This document shows, one piece after another, positions 28,158 to 39,331 of a stretch of DNA of 64,000 bases. Below the pieces are notes generated by a model. The model saw nothing but the letters and a program-made list of their open reading frames with translations. It did no database searches and was not told where the DNA came from. Location: assembly GCF_003672135.1 (NCBI RefSeq), contig NC_039506.1, positions 16,554,001 through 16,618,000 of the forward strand, written 5' to 3'. The first letter of the stretch is position 1. Each line of letters begins with the position of its first letter. This DNA comes from Ooceraea biroi (taxonomy: Eukaryota; Arthropoda; Insecta; Hymenoptera; Formicidae). The position numbers were made by a program, and so were the translations under genes.

Positions 28158-28402
28158 AATTAATTAGATTTTCGCTCTACAAGATAGGCAAATATTATAT
28201 ATAAATATTAAGAATATATACTTGTTATTATAAAACTATATACCCCCCGCAAAACAGTTGAATATACGATATTCTTTAGAGCGTCGAATTTTCAGGTTAT
28301 GTCACAGAAGAATTCGACGAATGCACGAAATTCTACACGCAAATTTTATCGTAAATTTTATCTTGTACGATGATAGTATCACTTACTTCATTAAAGTCTT
28401 AG
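28158..28402. promoter_or_regulatory. AT-rich divergent promoter interval
   Basis: About 245 bases separate the UXT start from the + strand ORF. It is AT-rich, with TATATAAATATT-type sequence near 28,196 and a second AT-rich patch near 28,215-28,235, and could serve both directions. It also contains a + strand ATG at 28,299, possible splice acceptors ending at 28,295 and 28,402, and a possible donor at 28,351, so part may be exon or a very short intron. Confidence 0.35.
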
Positions 28403-28756
28403 ATTCCAGCTTATAAAATCGCGTTGCAAAATCTTTCTGACAAACATGTATACATTTTTCCATTACTTCGTGATCGTGTCAAACATTGTGCGACTCTCTT
28501 AGTTCGACGGGACTTTCAAGAAGCTCGAAACTGCAGTCAGCAGCTAAAGAAGATCCCTACTGCGTTTTGTCAAGAATTTTTAGCGACATGGAGTTATGAA
28601 GTTATTCTAATCGACTTTCAAGATCAGTGTTTGACTTTATTATTATGCCTATCTGTGATTGGGCGAATTAAAATTGAAACATTTTTGAACGAATACGATA
28701 ACAAGCCAAACATATGTTTTATTAATCGATATCTCAAGACAAGAACTGGCCATTAA
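28403..28756 (+). CDS. Unassigned ORF, possible terminal exon of a small helical protein
   Basis: An open frame of 117 codons runs from just after a good splice acceptor (TTAG, AG at 28,401-28,402) to a stop at 28,756, with an ATTAAA poly(A) variant at about 28,769. The peptide looks real in composition: mainly helical, with an Arg/Lys-rich amphipathic segment (LLVRRDFQEARNCSQQLKK, about residues 35-53) and a hydrophobic Leu/Cys segment (LTLLLCLSVIG, about 77-87), loosely TPR-like. I recognise no family. There is no in-frame ATG at the start, so an upstream exon must supply one; a candidate fragment at 28,296-28,350 does not join in the right phase. It may therefore be a truncated gene or relic. 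Confidence 0.35.
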   Translation: MPAYKIALQNLSDKHVYIFPLLRDRVKHCATLLVRRDFQEARNCSQQLKKIPTAFCQEFLATWSYEVILIDFQDQCLTLLLCLSVIGRIKIETFLNEYDNKPNICFINRYLKTRTGH

Positions 28757-28800
28757 CAGCATTTATCTATTAAAGTACACAATAATTTCAAGATTTATGG

Positions 28801-29058
28801 TCACATGTTACGTAGTTGTACGACGGTAGCTAGTGTGCATTTGCATAGTGGAGACTGATCACACACTATTCGCTTAGCGCAGCAGAGCGTGTAATAATTT
28901 CGTTCTGGACAGATAGTCGCCGCACTACAATTTAGAAAATTGCTAGTAGACAAAACGTAATCACGGTGCGCGCTGTTTGCGTCGCATTTATCGCGATTGT
29001 TTGTCAAAAGTAAAGCTGCCCGGTAGCATATAACACGACTTGTAAACGATAGGAAAAT
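28801..29058 (-). CDS. Small cysteine-rich ORF, possible exon of a secreted peptide
   Basis: The - strand frame is open from 29,058 down to a stop at 28,801 (85 codons). Its second half holds nine cysteines in about 55 residues, including ICPERNYYTLCCAKR and a CDQSPLCKC ending. That density is unusual for chance sequence and recalls small disulfide-rich secreted peptides, but I cannot match the spacing to a named family. No ATG lies before the Cys-rich part, so an upstream exon with a signal peptide would be needed; a possible acceptor (TTTACAAG) lies near 29,039-29,046. No canonical poly(A) signal follows. Tentative. Confidence 0.25.
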   Translation of the reverse strand: MFLSFTSRVICYRAALLLTNNRDKCDANSAHRDYVLSTSNFLNCSAATICPERNYYTLCCAKRIVCDQSPLCKCTLATVVQLRNM

Positions 29059-29501
29059 TCACGTACGAGCGCGAAACGTTACAAGACACAAGACCAGTTC
29101 TCTTTATCTCTCTTTAGTGTTTTTGTTCACGCTGTACTGATAGAATTGGGCATTGCCTATTTATCTGAAGCTATGGAAGTCAAGGTCAGCAACCTCATTA
29201 TCACGAATCGCTCCGGTCGCATTGGCAGACGAGAAATAACTGCAATCCGGCTATTTTCGAGCGCTATCGCAAAGCCGGTAACGTCCAGTCGGGACTACCG
29301 ACCGGGGGAAATTGCAGAGCCGAATGTATATGGCGCAGCACATCCGTACACTCGTTCATTTGATAAGAAAGGATCGCCCTTATAAAACGCCGTCCCACGA
29401 AAAATCGGCGTTTTCTAGAAGATCGTTACGGCGAGCCGCGATGCGGCATTAACTCGTTTTCGAGAACGCGACTGGGATCTTTTCGGCGCTCTCTACCGCC
29501 T
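29059..29501. other. Intergenic stretch, nothing assigned
   Basis: Mixed-composition DNA between the Cys-rich ORF and the MITE. A 79-codon + strand frame (29,146-29,385) shows no recognisable domain. Confidence 0.5.
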
Positions 29502-29695
29502 TTTAGGGTGAATTCACACCTTGGCAGAATAGCGGGAAACAGAAAAGCAGAAGCCAATCAGAACTCGCGCTGGTAGTCGACAGTATGCACATTCTGCTTT
29601 TCTGCTTCTATCTTTCCGCCAACTGTCGACTATCCGCGCGAGTTCTGATTGGCTTTTGCTTTCTGCTATTCTGCCAAGGTGTGAATTCACCCTTA
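29502..29695. mobile_element. MITE of PIF/Harbinger (Tourist-like) type
   Basis: A 188-bp element (29,505-29,692) consists almost wholly of two inverted arms. The first 28 bases, from GGGTGAATTCACACC to AGAATAGC, are repeated inverted and perfectly at the right end. The match continues with small differences through CCAATCAGAACTCGCGC and TAGTCGACAGT, about 80 bases per arm. It is flanked by TTA on both sides (29,502-29,504 and 29,693-29,695). A 3-bp TWA duplication and a GGG-type terminus are hallmarks of PIF/Harbinger elements. It has no coding capacity, so it was presumably mobilised in trans. Confidence 0.85.
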
Positions 29696-32600
29696 TATTA
29701 TCTGTAACGTGTCCTGCTTCTCGTGAATTTCACGAAGACGATGGCGTGCTAACCGACCAGGTAGCACAGTCGGTTGCTCAAGGCGGCGAATTAAACCTTT
29801 GACGCCCACCGGCAACTTTAGTTACCATGCACCGCATTAAGCACCGTGCACACATGGGAAACATCATCTCGATCTCAAGAATCGATCAAATGTAATACAA
29901 AGACGAACTTGGACCATGAATAGATCACATCTCAAACACGATGTGGGATGTTATCAGTCAATCGCAAGCGTAAAGACTAATTGTTTCCTCAAACATTTTT
30001 CCAAACATTGGGAATTGTGTATAATTATTGCGTTTGATTATTAATTTGTAACACAATCTTGTATACTAGGATAGTTATGTTATCAAACGTTTCAACTTGT
30101 ACCTATAAAATTACTAAATTTAAGTCCACGATAACGAGTCCGTAGTATCAGAATTATTTATACCGCTTGCGCTAATGGATATTAATAACCAGTTAATATT
30201 GCCTAATGCGTCGAAAACAGTTCTTAAAGTTCACAAGAGCGATCCGTGCGGTGCGTACACACCTTTCTCTTATTTAATTCAGCTTTTACGCTTATATGCT
30301 ATCTCACTGCCTGGTTCTTCTCCAGCTACTTGCTTATCCCGTTTACATCGTGTCTCTGCGAGTGCAGAGGCCTTTTTTTTATTTCCTTTCTTCCACAGGA
30401 CGGTGTTTACTGCATTTTTCTCATCATGTCTGCTCACGCAACGCGATGCCGATCGTAGTTTAAAAACGTGGCGTGACATTTCGTTGCATGTGCTGCTTCT
30501 CCGAAGGATTTATGCAGATGAGGAATCTATATCACGTAATAGATATTTTGTATGCCAATTTTTTTCCGTGATCCGCGATGTGAAACTCCATCTTATTTTC
30601 ATATTTTCATTTTTTTCATAATTTCATATTTCTTACGCTTACTTAAAGAAGTCAATAGTGTCAAAGTGGATCGGTCTGTAAATGTTTTTTATAGAGTTTT
30701 ATCGACAAGAACTGCGTGGTCCATAAAAATCAAAACAAGTTGGCAAAACAAGTGACTTATTCATGGATACGCGGCATACAGAGCCGAGTTGTTTTTCCGT
30801 GCTTAATGTAAATTTATGCAGACGATATGCAAAATGTATTCCCCGGTATATAAATTGATAACGACCGGATGATTTTTATCAAGAATGTTGTAGAACTTTG
30901 CTGTGCATTCTTCGTGTTACAAGTCTCGGGATTCTCGAGAGCGAGAGTTTCTCATAGATTGTGCAAACATATTAAAATTGCCGGCGAATGTGCACGCCAA
31001 TCAGCTTGAAAGGAAACGTTAAAATGCACAGGCGTATCTCGGAACTGATCGACGCAATTATGCATTCTCGCCGATTGCCGCTCGCGTGATTCGCAGTGAA
31101 GCGCATCAATCGTGATAATCGGACAATCGCGAATATACGTATCCCGCTGCACCTTGATCGCTCGATTTTAAAATGAGCGCATCTCTCGATGCGCCGTATG
31201 TAACTCGAGATTCCTTATCAGAGCGATTCGGCGGGCTCCGGCCAATCTGCCATGTGGCATCTTCCTTTTCGGGTTGATGTCCCCGACATGTCTCTGTTAC
31301 CGTGCGGAACGGGCCGCGCTATCGTTGCAGAACACTTTTAACGGGCCTGCAAGTCGTATCCGGCTGGATACTTGACACTCGAGTAGCGTGCACGGTTCGA
31401 TATCTTTTATCACGATTTGCTTTTGTTGCCCGTTTCTCGGCATACGAAACTTACCTTATTACCAACTTAATATCTCGTCCGTGCGACATGCTCGGCAACG
31501 CGCTGCCCACCTCCTCCCCTCGCCGCGCCGTTATTAAAAATTACAATGCATACATGTCACGTGACAAAGCCGTCGCCGCTCGAGCCTCTAACAGCGGAAT
31601 TGAGACTTTACGGGATTCCGCGGAACTACTAATGCAACCATGCCATGCAGCGATATGCACCGTCCCGATAAACGCGAGTCCCAGTAAAGCTAAGGACGTC
31701 GACGTTGTTTCATCGACCGGCAGTTTCCCGGTGGGATTAGAGTCCCGAGTCCCGAACTCACGTATTTCGAGCCGGATCGACTATAGGAGATTTACGATCT
31801 TCCCGTAGAAACAATTCAGTGCAGTCGCGCTGGCATCTCCGGAACGCGTAAAATCCGTTTCCACCGCAACGACGGCTGCCGCGGTTCAATCAGTAAATTC
31901 AGCCACAAGTGGAGTACCAACCAACCAAGTGGTATCGCGTATCTGTCCTGTCCAAACGCTGACTATCGCACCGTGAATCCACTTCGCCGGCATTTTACGA
32001 CCGTCCCCTCTCTTCCTCCTTCGCTCTTTCTACGTCTGCCAAACACGACACCCTCTCTGAAACCTTTTCCCTCCGACAATCGCGACGGCGATTTCCCCTT
32101 CGCCTCTCGCGATCAAAAACGGCGATAAAAAAGGAGAAATTATTACGATGAAATTTCGCGACTAATGAGGAAAATGCCTACAGGAATGAATGAGGGAAAG
32201 AGAAGAGAATTTTTTTAAATTACCGCGAGGAACAAACGTAGGGTTCTCACGTTTCTCGCCGGGTATTAGAACATTTCCCACTTTGAAACGAATACTTATA
32301 AAGATGATGATAAATGTGAATGTTTTTATCCCGTGCCACTACCACGCTAAACGGTCATTCGGAGGATTTATTACGCTCATAAAATGTAATAGTCTGTTGC
32401 ACAATACGTGGTAAAGTTTCGCGGTAAAGAAATAACCGATTTTTAGTACCCGGCCAATAAAACGGAGTGTAAATTAGGTCGGAAAGAAAGACTCGCTGAA
32501 AGCGCTTCGCATTGTAAGGACGCTCTTTGCACTCGCGTTATCTAACGTTTTTCCCGATGCCGGTTGATACAGCCGAGATCCTCGAAACTGTTAATTTACT

Positions 32601-33200
32601 GCCTAATGGCGCCGATCGTAACGTAAATAACGCAACATGCGATATTCGACGAGCGAGTGCGCGTAAATGTTACAACTTGAAACAAAAATAAAACGTCGTG
32701 GAACCGAGATAGCCGGTATGTTTTATCTCTTCTTATCTGACCATTATAGTCGGCTACCCAGGTAAAAAGGATCGCATGGACGTGCGCGACACCGACCGTG
32801 CGTGCACTCCACGAAGGATATCAAACGCGCGAAAAGCTCGTATACACGTATCAAATCTTTTTTTCACTAGCCACTAGCTACGTTTTACGACTGCTGGTCG
32901 TTCCTGCGTGAACACGCGCTACGCGCACTCTCATTCCTATCTCGGCATGATTACGCCCGCATTCGGTTGTTCAGATTGTATTGTCCGCATGCACCTGTAG
33001 CGCGAGATTGCACGATGATTTTTTGAAATGCACCATCGATATTGGCCCTCCTAGAGGCTTCTCGACCGACTGCTCAGGCCTCAAAGAAGATAAAAGTTAT
33101 TACATCAACAGACGGAGCGCTATTAAATCAGAGCGAGATATCGCGTGCGGAGATTCGGCGATTTCCGTCACCCACGTCCGGGACTCGTCATCGTCCGACA
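29696..33200. other. Intergenic stretch upstream of the dsx promoter region
   Basis: About 3.5 kb of mixed-composition DNA. ORFs at 30,175-30,621 and 31,302-31,808 have no family features and uneven composition, and I do not consider them genes. I see no repeat and no RNA gene. It may hold dsx upstream regulatory sequence. Confidence 0.5.
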
Positions 33201-34815
33201 GTGCCGTTTGTCGCATAGGCACAGGGTATATAATCTACACGGCGGTCGGTCGATCGTCTCTCTGTCGGTCGGATAGATTCAATCGTAAAACCTCGACGTT
33301 CCGTCCAAAGCCGCGTGCCACCTCCACGCGGCCTGACCGCTACACACAGCCACGGGAGTTCCCTCCTGGCTTCCCGCACACCCGCGGTCGCCACCGTACC
33401 TCCTCCCTTGACTGCGACGTGCTCCCTCCCTGGCCTGCCCCGCAGCCAACATGCATTTCGCGACGTGCCGCCGCTACCAGCATTCTTAGTGAGTTACGGA
33501 CTGTATGCAGGCGCGCATCAGGCGGATTGCTGGCTTCCAACTGCGTGTTTCATTCCGCTCCGCTGTTTCTTGCCTCCTTGCCCTGTGGCCGTGCGTCTTC
33601 AGTACCGTCGGACCATCGCTCGGCGCCTGCGCACGATCCGACGTATCTGGGATGACCAGCGTCCGTGGTAATATACTTCCCCCCCCCCCCCCCCGCTTAC
33701 GCCTCTCAACGTTTCCAACTCGCACGCGCATTTGCGCCGTTCGAGAGCGAGTTGGCGCCATGTTGATATTTCGTTCGATTTAAATCGCTGGTGATTTTCA
33801 AGGGGCGCCGATCACGCGAAATACATTGGAGCTTCGCGGCCCTGCGCTCACCTCGCCCGCTGACCGACCGACGGCTACCAACCGCTCACGGTGTACGCCG
33901 TAGTAGGATCAGATTGGCCGTTCATCGATCATCGACCGCCGAGATAGTAGAAGGTGGATGGAGGAGAGCCGCGCGTTCGAAGCAGACGACGATCCCACAA
34001 GCGGCGACAGCACGGTATGACACGCGTCGCGTAGTAGGCGAAGCGCAGGCTGGACGTAGTGCGCGTGTGCAGTACAGTGCCCGCCGTTTTGCCGTTCGCG
34101 TTTTGTTGTGCTACCGTCCTTCGGGATCTATCACTGTGCGCTCGCACGTCGGTTTGCTCGTACGTTCGCCTCGCCGTGGCCGCGTAACGACCGCCGAACG
34201 ACAATTGCGACGACGACGATAACGCAAGGCCGCGTAGTTTCTAGCAGGAAGGTTCTAGAAAGAAGAAGCGGAAAACGCAGAACGGCCTATTTGGGAACCG
34301 ATAAGTAGACCGCAAATCTCGATTAGAGGAAGACGGAAGCCGGAAAGAAGGGAAAAAGAGGACGGGAGTGGGAAAGCGGGCGAGAAAGGTGGCAAAGAGG
34401 GGCGGTTGGGTACGTTTCCGGAGGTGGAGACTTCCTGCCGCGCTCGCCGCCGTCGTGCCCCGTGCACGAGATCCGTAACGAAGTCGCGCGCATCGCGGGC
34501 GCAATAGTTGGCGCGCTCGCGCTCCGCCGTGCTTTTTTCGCGGGCGCGCACGTGTGACGCAGCTGCGCTCTGGTCAGCCGCGTGGCCGGGTCGCGCGAAC
34601 GGATTCCGCGCGCGGAATCTCTCGAGCGAGCACGGTAGGCTGGAGAGCCGCGCCGGTGGATCTCCCGTAATTGCTGGATACAGTGTGTTGCGCGCGTGTG
34701 ACGGAAGTCGGGGCCGCAGGTACCTTCAATTTATCCCGGGCGATCATTACGGGGATAGGGACCGAAGGGACCGAGGGAGCGGACGAGAGAAGGTCTACGG
34801 AAGGAGGAAGGTTAG
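33201..34815 (+). promoter_or_regulatory. dsx: CpG-rich promoter region and candidate non-coding first exon of dsx
   Basis: This segment is markedly GC- and CpG-rich compared with its flanks. It contains a TATATAA box at 33,227-33,233 and ends in a strong splice donor, GTAAGT, at 34,816, with exon sequence GGAGGAAGGTTAG before it. The next good + strand acceptor in a suitable place is at 39,331, before the DM exon, which would make intron 1 about 4.5 kb. In Apis dsx the first exon is non-coding and the start codon is in exon 2, which fits. The exact transcription start cannot be read: it may be near 33,260 or closer to 34.5 kb. The overlapping ORFs on both strands are compositional. Confidence 0.4.
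33679..33694 (+). repeat. Poly(C) run of 16
   Basis: Sixteen consecutive C in the CpG-rich region. Long poly(C) is uncommon and error-prone in assemblies, so the length may be approximate. Confidence 0.85.
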
Positions 34816-35393
34816 GTAAGTCATCATATCGCATTATGTTACGAAGAAAAAGAAATTCTCTCTCTCTCTCATTCTTTCATTTGAACCTCCCGCGCGATTG
34901 TTTCCTTCAAACTGAAGTTGCCGGCGAGAGAAGAGCGTTTGGAAAAAAATAGACGTCGCTGCTACTTTCTTACACCGCTTACGTTGCGCTATTTCTTCGA
35001 ATGGTACGTGTAACCTCTTCGTCTTTGTCGGACGACGACGAGGAAGAGAGAAACGCGCACGTCGCTGTAACATTAGCATCTTATTTACGGAAATCTCAAT
35101 GTGGCGGTATGACAAAATTATGTAACTGCGCGCTGGTTCGCGAGAATCTGTGAAAATAGAACGCGCACGCTAATTCGAACCGAGTTCTAATCTCGAGGAG
35201 GCACGCGCGCGCACACACACCAAGTTTTACGATGCAGTCGGCGGCGGCGCGCAATCGACGCCGGGCCAACTTCGTAACAACGTTCGACTTTCCGCTACCT
35301 ATTTTACACGTAAGGCATACCGTTGGGGATTCTATTTCATTGTCCTCACGAAACTTTGTCAGTTGCTGTCGCGCGCGCGCGCATGAATGGATG

Positions 35394-35513
35394 CTTTCCA
35401 TTTAGTGACTCAAGACGACACAAGTTGATTTAGGCGATACTCCGTAGCCAATGAAATGATCTACATCCGGCCTAAAAGTCAACTTGTGTCGACTTGAGTC
35501 ACTAAATGGAAAG
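35394..35513. mobile_element. 120-bp palindromic MITE-like element
   Basis: Two inverted arms of about 41 bases start CTTTCCATTTAGTGACTCAAG and continue through CGACACAAGTTGA to TTTAGGC, with one substitution and one single-base gap, around a centre of about 35 bases. The central part has no coding capacity. No clear target-site duplication flanks the arms, so the superfamily is undetermined. The arm identity suggests a fairly recent insertion. Confidence 0.75.
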
Positions 35514-37976
35514 TACCCTATCTCGGACGGTCGCGTCGATCTAATCGATTCCACGCGATCTCTTATTCAGTCGCCTACCCCGATTTCTCCTTATCAACGC
35601 GGGACAAGTTAAATCTGAATTTATATGAGCTCCTCGGGTGTACCGAGCGTGCAACGCGCGGGCCGCTCTAGATAACCTATACCGGATCTGTCGCGTCCGC
35701 TCGAGCATTGAAAACCGGATATCTGGCCGTCGAGATCCGTCGAGGATCGATCTCGCCATCTGTGCGATCGCGGCGTTAGCGTACGGCTAACATATTTTGT
35801 CGCGCCGCGCGCGGTTAAATGTTAAACCGGAATTATGGGACCGGCGTGATACCACATGCGATATCACGGCGCTGACTTGCGCTATGTAAATCTAACATCA
35901 GGCGAACGTCCGGAAATAGGACGACGATGCAGCAGAAAGCGAGCGAGCGAGCGGCGGCCGGAGGATGTGGAAGCGGCGCGGGGGTGGGAAAGCCACGAGG
36001 GGCGGGACGGAGAGGGGGACGAGGGTATCGTGCGAACGCATGGCGCATAGTCGATAATGAGTGTTCAATGAGCGCGCGAGCGAGCAGTCCGCGCGCAATT
36101 AGTCGAGGTCGTCGCGTGAGACCCTTCCCCCCCGTCACCTCTCCATGATACGTCAGGCTACCCGATAGCATCTTCCGCGGCGGCGGTGGACCCGTCGAGC
36201 ACTTGCCGTTACATGAAAAGCCGGCTAGTGCAAGATAGAAGGGATACAATGTACCTACGCGCGGAGAGAGATGAATCCGCTTCCTACCGCGACGCGGCTG
36301 CATTATTCGTTTCCCGCTAAGCCAACGTGCACTCGCGGAGGAGAACGCGTTCGCGGCGATCCCGCGATAACGTCGCGACGTGTATATACGCGTACGCGTA
36401 TTTATTCCGAGTCTCTCTCTCTCTCTCTCGCTCTCTGTTGAACTCGTGAACGCGCGCTCGCCGTACATACAATCGTCGCGGCGGCATCGGTGTTGGTAAG
36501 CACATTGAAATTTTTCTAAAATTTCCATTTCCCCATGTACATATTTATCGGTCGTTCCAGCACGCGATGCTTTTCCATGGTTAAACAAGAGTTGGCAAGT
36601 AGCTGGCGATATTCGAGTATCAGATTGCTATCGCGGATGTTGCGGCAATGGCCACAAATAGTGGCATTAATCGGGAATAAATGAGAGCTGCAGATGTTTG
36701 CTCTGAAAATCTTATTAGGCGTCTACGTAACTAATTGCACGCGGGTAATTGAGTATTATTCGAAAAAAAAGTGAATGAGGGAAAGCGCGAGATTGAGATC
36801 TCGGTAATGGAGTACTATTCAGTGCTCTCTTATTCTCTCCGGCTTCATTTATATGCGACGAATCGAAGTGAATCTATGAATAAATCGGCCTGCCGAGGCA
36901 TCGCGGAAGACATTGTCAGTTATATGACTCTGCGCAGGCGATACTGGTATCGCATGCGGATTTCAACCTCGGCGGCCATTATTATCACGTAGGAAAGCAC
37001 CGATCAGTGCCAACATGATCCATACTGTAAGGATTACATCATGGCTGATTACAGTACTGGTAGCGTCAAATCTCATGATGTCCGTTTCTTTGAAACGCGA
37101 GCAAAAACACTTGATCAGAAAAAAAGAGAAAAAAACAAAGAAAACATTATCAAATCACGGAAAATATCACATGCTCTTACGAAATTTATCAGTTATCTAC
37201 AATCGCCATTCTGATAATTCATGGTTGAAATACGCGTTTCCAAATTGACGAGATATTCCTTTCGTAAGAAGCATTCGTTGATTCTTTATATCTAGTTAAT
37301 TGATTATTAATTCCTTCGAGATGCGGCATCGTGTAATTGCCAACACTTGTTTGATGAGTCCAGAGCTCTAGTTTAGTTTTGCTGGCAATATAATTGTATT
37401 GCCACCACAAAAAGCGAACTATATAGAGCTGCATCGTCGAGAATTCAAGTATTGCGTGGTTACATAAATAGATCCGTATACAAACTTACTTCGCGATACC
37501 GAGTTTTAATGATGCAAAGACTTTTTTCCTCCTCCAAGAACAGCGATGTAACGATAGCGCTAGTAACTATTTTATTTCTGTTGTCACATTGTCTTGTATT
37601 GTTCTATCGATTACATCAACTGTGTATGCGATCAGCGCTAGAACGTTGCGGAATAATTAATAAACTTTTCACTCGAGATAATAGTAGGGGCGAACGGTTT
37701 TTCTCTTACGTTATATAATAATTATGGCACACGTGGAATTGACGAAAATCGTAGAAATTGATATCGTCTCTCTCAAATCGATCTTTGTAGACTCGAAATT
37801 TCCTTATCGCCACGCGATCAAACGTGACCGCGTGTAACAATAAATTTCTCGCAAGGTTTCATTGAAATCTTGAGAATACGCTCTCCCTCCCTTCCTCTCT
37901 CTCTCTCACTATGTATAATATAATTTGAGATCCTTGGTTCTTAGATGCGGCACGAGTGTTTAATGGGGCGGATTTT

Positions 37977-38005
37977 GATGCGCTGTACCTCTTGTACAGC
38001 GTATC
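37977..38005 (+). other. Short hairpin with T-rich tail
   Basis: A 12-bp stem (GATGCGCTGTAC paired with GTACAGCGTATC, one mismatch) closes a five-base CTCTT loop and is followed by TTTTA. It is free-standing within the candidate intron 1. It could be a structural RNA signal or chance. Confidence 0.5.
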
Positions 38006-39331
38006 TTTTACCTCACCTCACCTGCCATGACCGTCCCCCGGTGCTGCCGGCGGGCGAGGTGTCAGGGAAGCGAAAAGGTGGAGGGCGCAGGAGGGACGTA
38101 TCTTTACCTTCGTGAGGTCGTGACTCCCATGTCCTTCACAGTGGCTTTAGCCGTGTCAGAATTTATCATAATTTTTGCGGATGCAGTTTATCCATTACCC
38201 ATTTCAGGCTCGGGTATCCCTTATCTCGAGACTCGCGTACACGACTCGCTAGTAATAGATCTTGCGGAACTTTATTGTTCATATACGTTCGCGAATGGAC
38301 GCGTCTTTTGCTGACGCACCGCGGTAGCCGCCGCGATTTTCGATCGGCGTTCGCTCACCCTCCGTTCACGTCATCGGCAGCAACACCGGATTAATTGTTG
38401 TCATTTGACGCAACGTGCAGCGCTTCGCCGAGCGTTATCTTTTATTCAGGCGCGCTATACGCGCTTACGACATGTTGACATTGTTTGCAAGATTCATGAA
38501 AACGCACGTTTATCCGACACGAATGCAGTCGACCTTCTAATCTATTGACTTGAATTTGATAAGATCTGAGAGACCGAGTATTTGTCTCGATCAGAATCAG
38601 AACAATCTTTTCGAGCGATTCTGTGTTTCGATTTACATAGATAAAAGAACATAATCCTGCTAATCTTGCAACTCGTTCTTGTTGGATCAATTGCAGAAGA
38701 TAGTTGCGAGCGAGTTATCACATTGGTTATCGTCATATTTTTTCAAGAGACAAAGAGACAGAGCCTGGTCGCGCTGGTATATCCAAAGCGGACAAGTGTT
38801 TCTCTATCCTCGCAACGACGTTTTTAATGACGCAGATCGATCGAGTGCGTCGGCATATTTTACGACTCCTCCAGTCGATTACAGTTTCGATGCCCGCGAA
38901 AGGACAGACTGCAAAAGTTACTTTGTATTGATCCACCATGAATAATCTACGCACAGGCGATACACTGCGTTTGATGATGTATCGCATATCGATCATCGTA
39001 GCAACAGGGCAAACTCGAGCTTTGTACTCGGCTTGAGGAAAGGAAGAGAGAGAGAGAGAGAGAAGTACGGGCGATATATTACCGCGCAAAAATTATTGGC
39101 TTCCGCGAATTTCACGGGATTCACCTTTCACGTGGACACGGTTGAAAGTTCAAGCGAAATTGCTGATCTGTCGCTTCGCTGCGCTGCTTTCGAAACAAAC
39201 TGAGGCAATAACTGCCTCGATGCACCTCGTTCCAGCCATAGCTCGCGCGAATTAAAATATGATATTTAGTTGCGATTATTCTCCTTTCTTAATCATCTCA
39301 CTGAGAGACGGAAACTCTATGCGTGTTTCAG

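Larger units (their letters stand above)
34816..39331 (+). other. dsx: Candidate dsx intron 1
   Basis: About 4.5 kb between the donor GTAAGT at 34,816 and the acceptor GTTTCAG ending at 39,331. It contains a palindromic MITE-like element (35,394-35,513), (CT)n tracts at 34,857-34,870 and 36,411-36,437, a hairpin at 37,977-38,005 and a GA run near 39,046. Small ORFs at 37,015-37,248 (hydrophobic N-terminus, then Lys-rich) and 38,027-38,314 have ATG starts but no recognisable domain. The intron is inferred from the splice signals only. Confidence 0.4.

Noticed and set aside
29741..29830. tRNA-like or structured segment with repeated ACCG and GGTAGC words
   Set aside because: No cloverleaf with a proper T-loop (GGTTCRA) could be drawn on either strand.
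30175..30621. 148-codon ATG ORF
   Set aside because: Composition is Phe/Ser/Leu-heavy from T-rich DNA. No recognisable domain, splice partners or poly(A) signal tied to it.
31302..31808. 168-codon ORF upstream of the dsx promoter region
   Set aside because: No ATG at its start and no family resemblance. Probably a chance frame.
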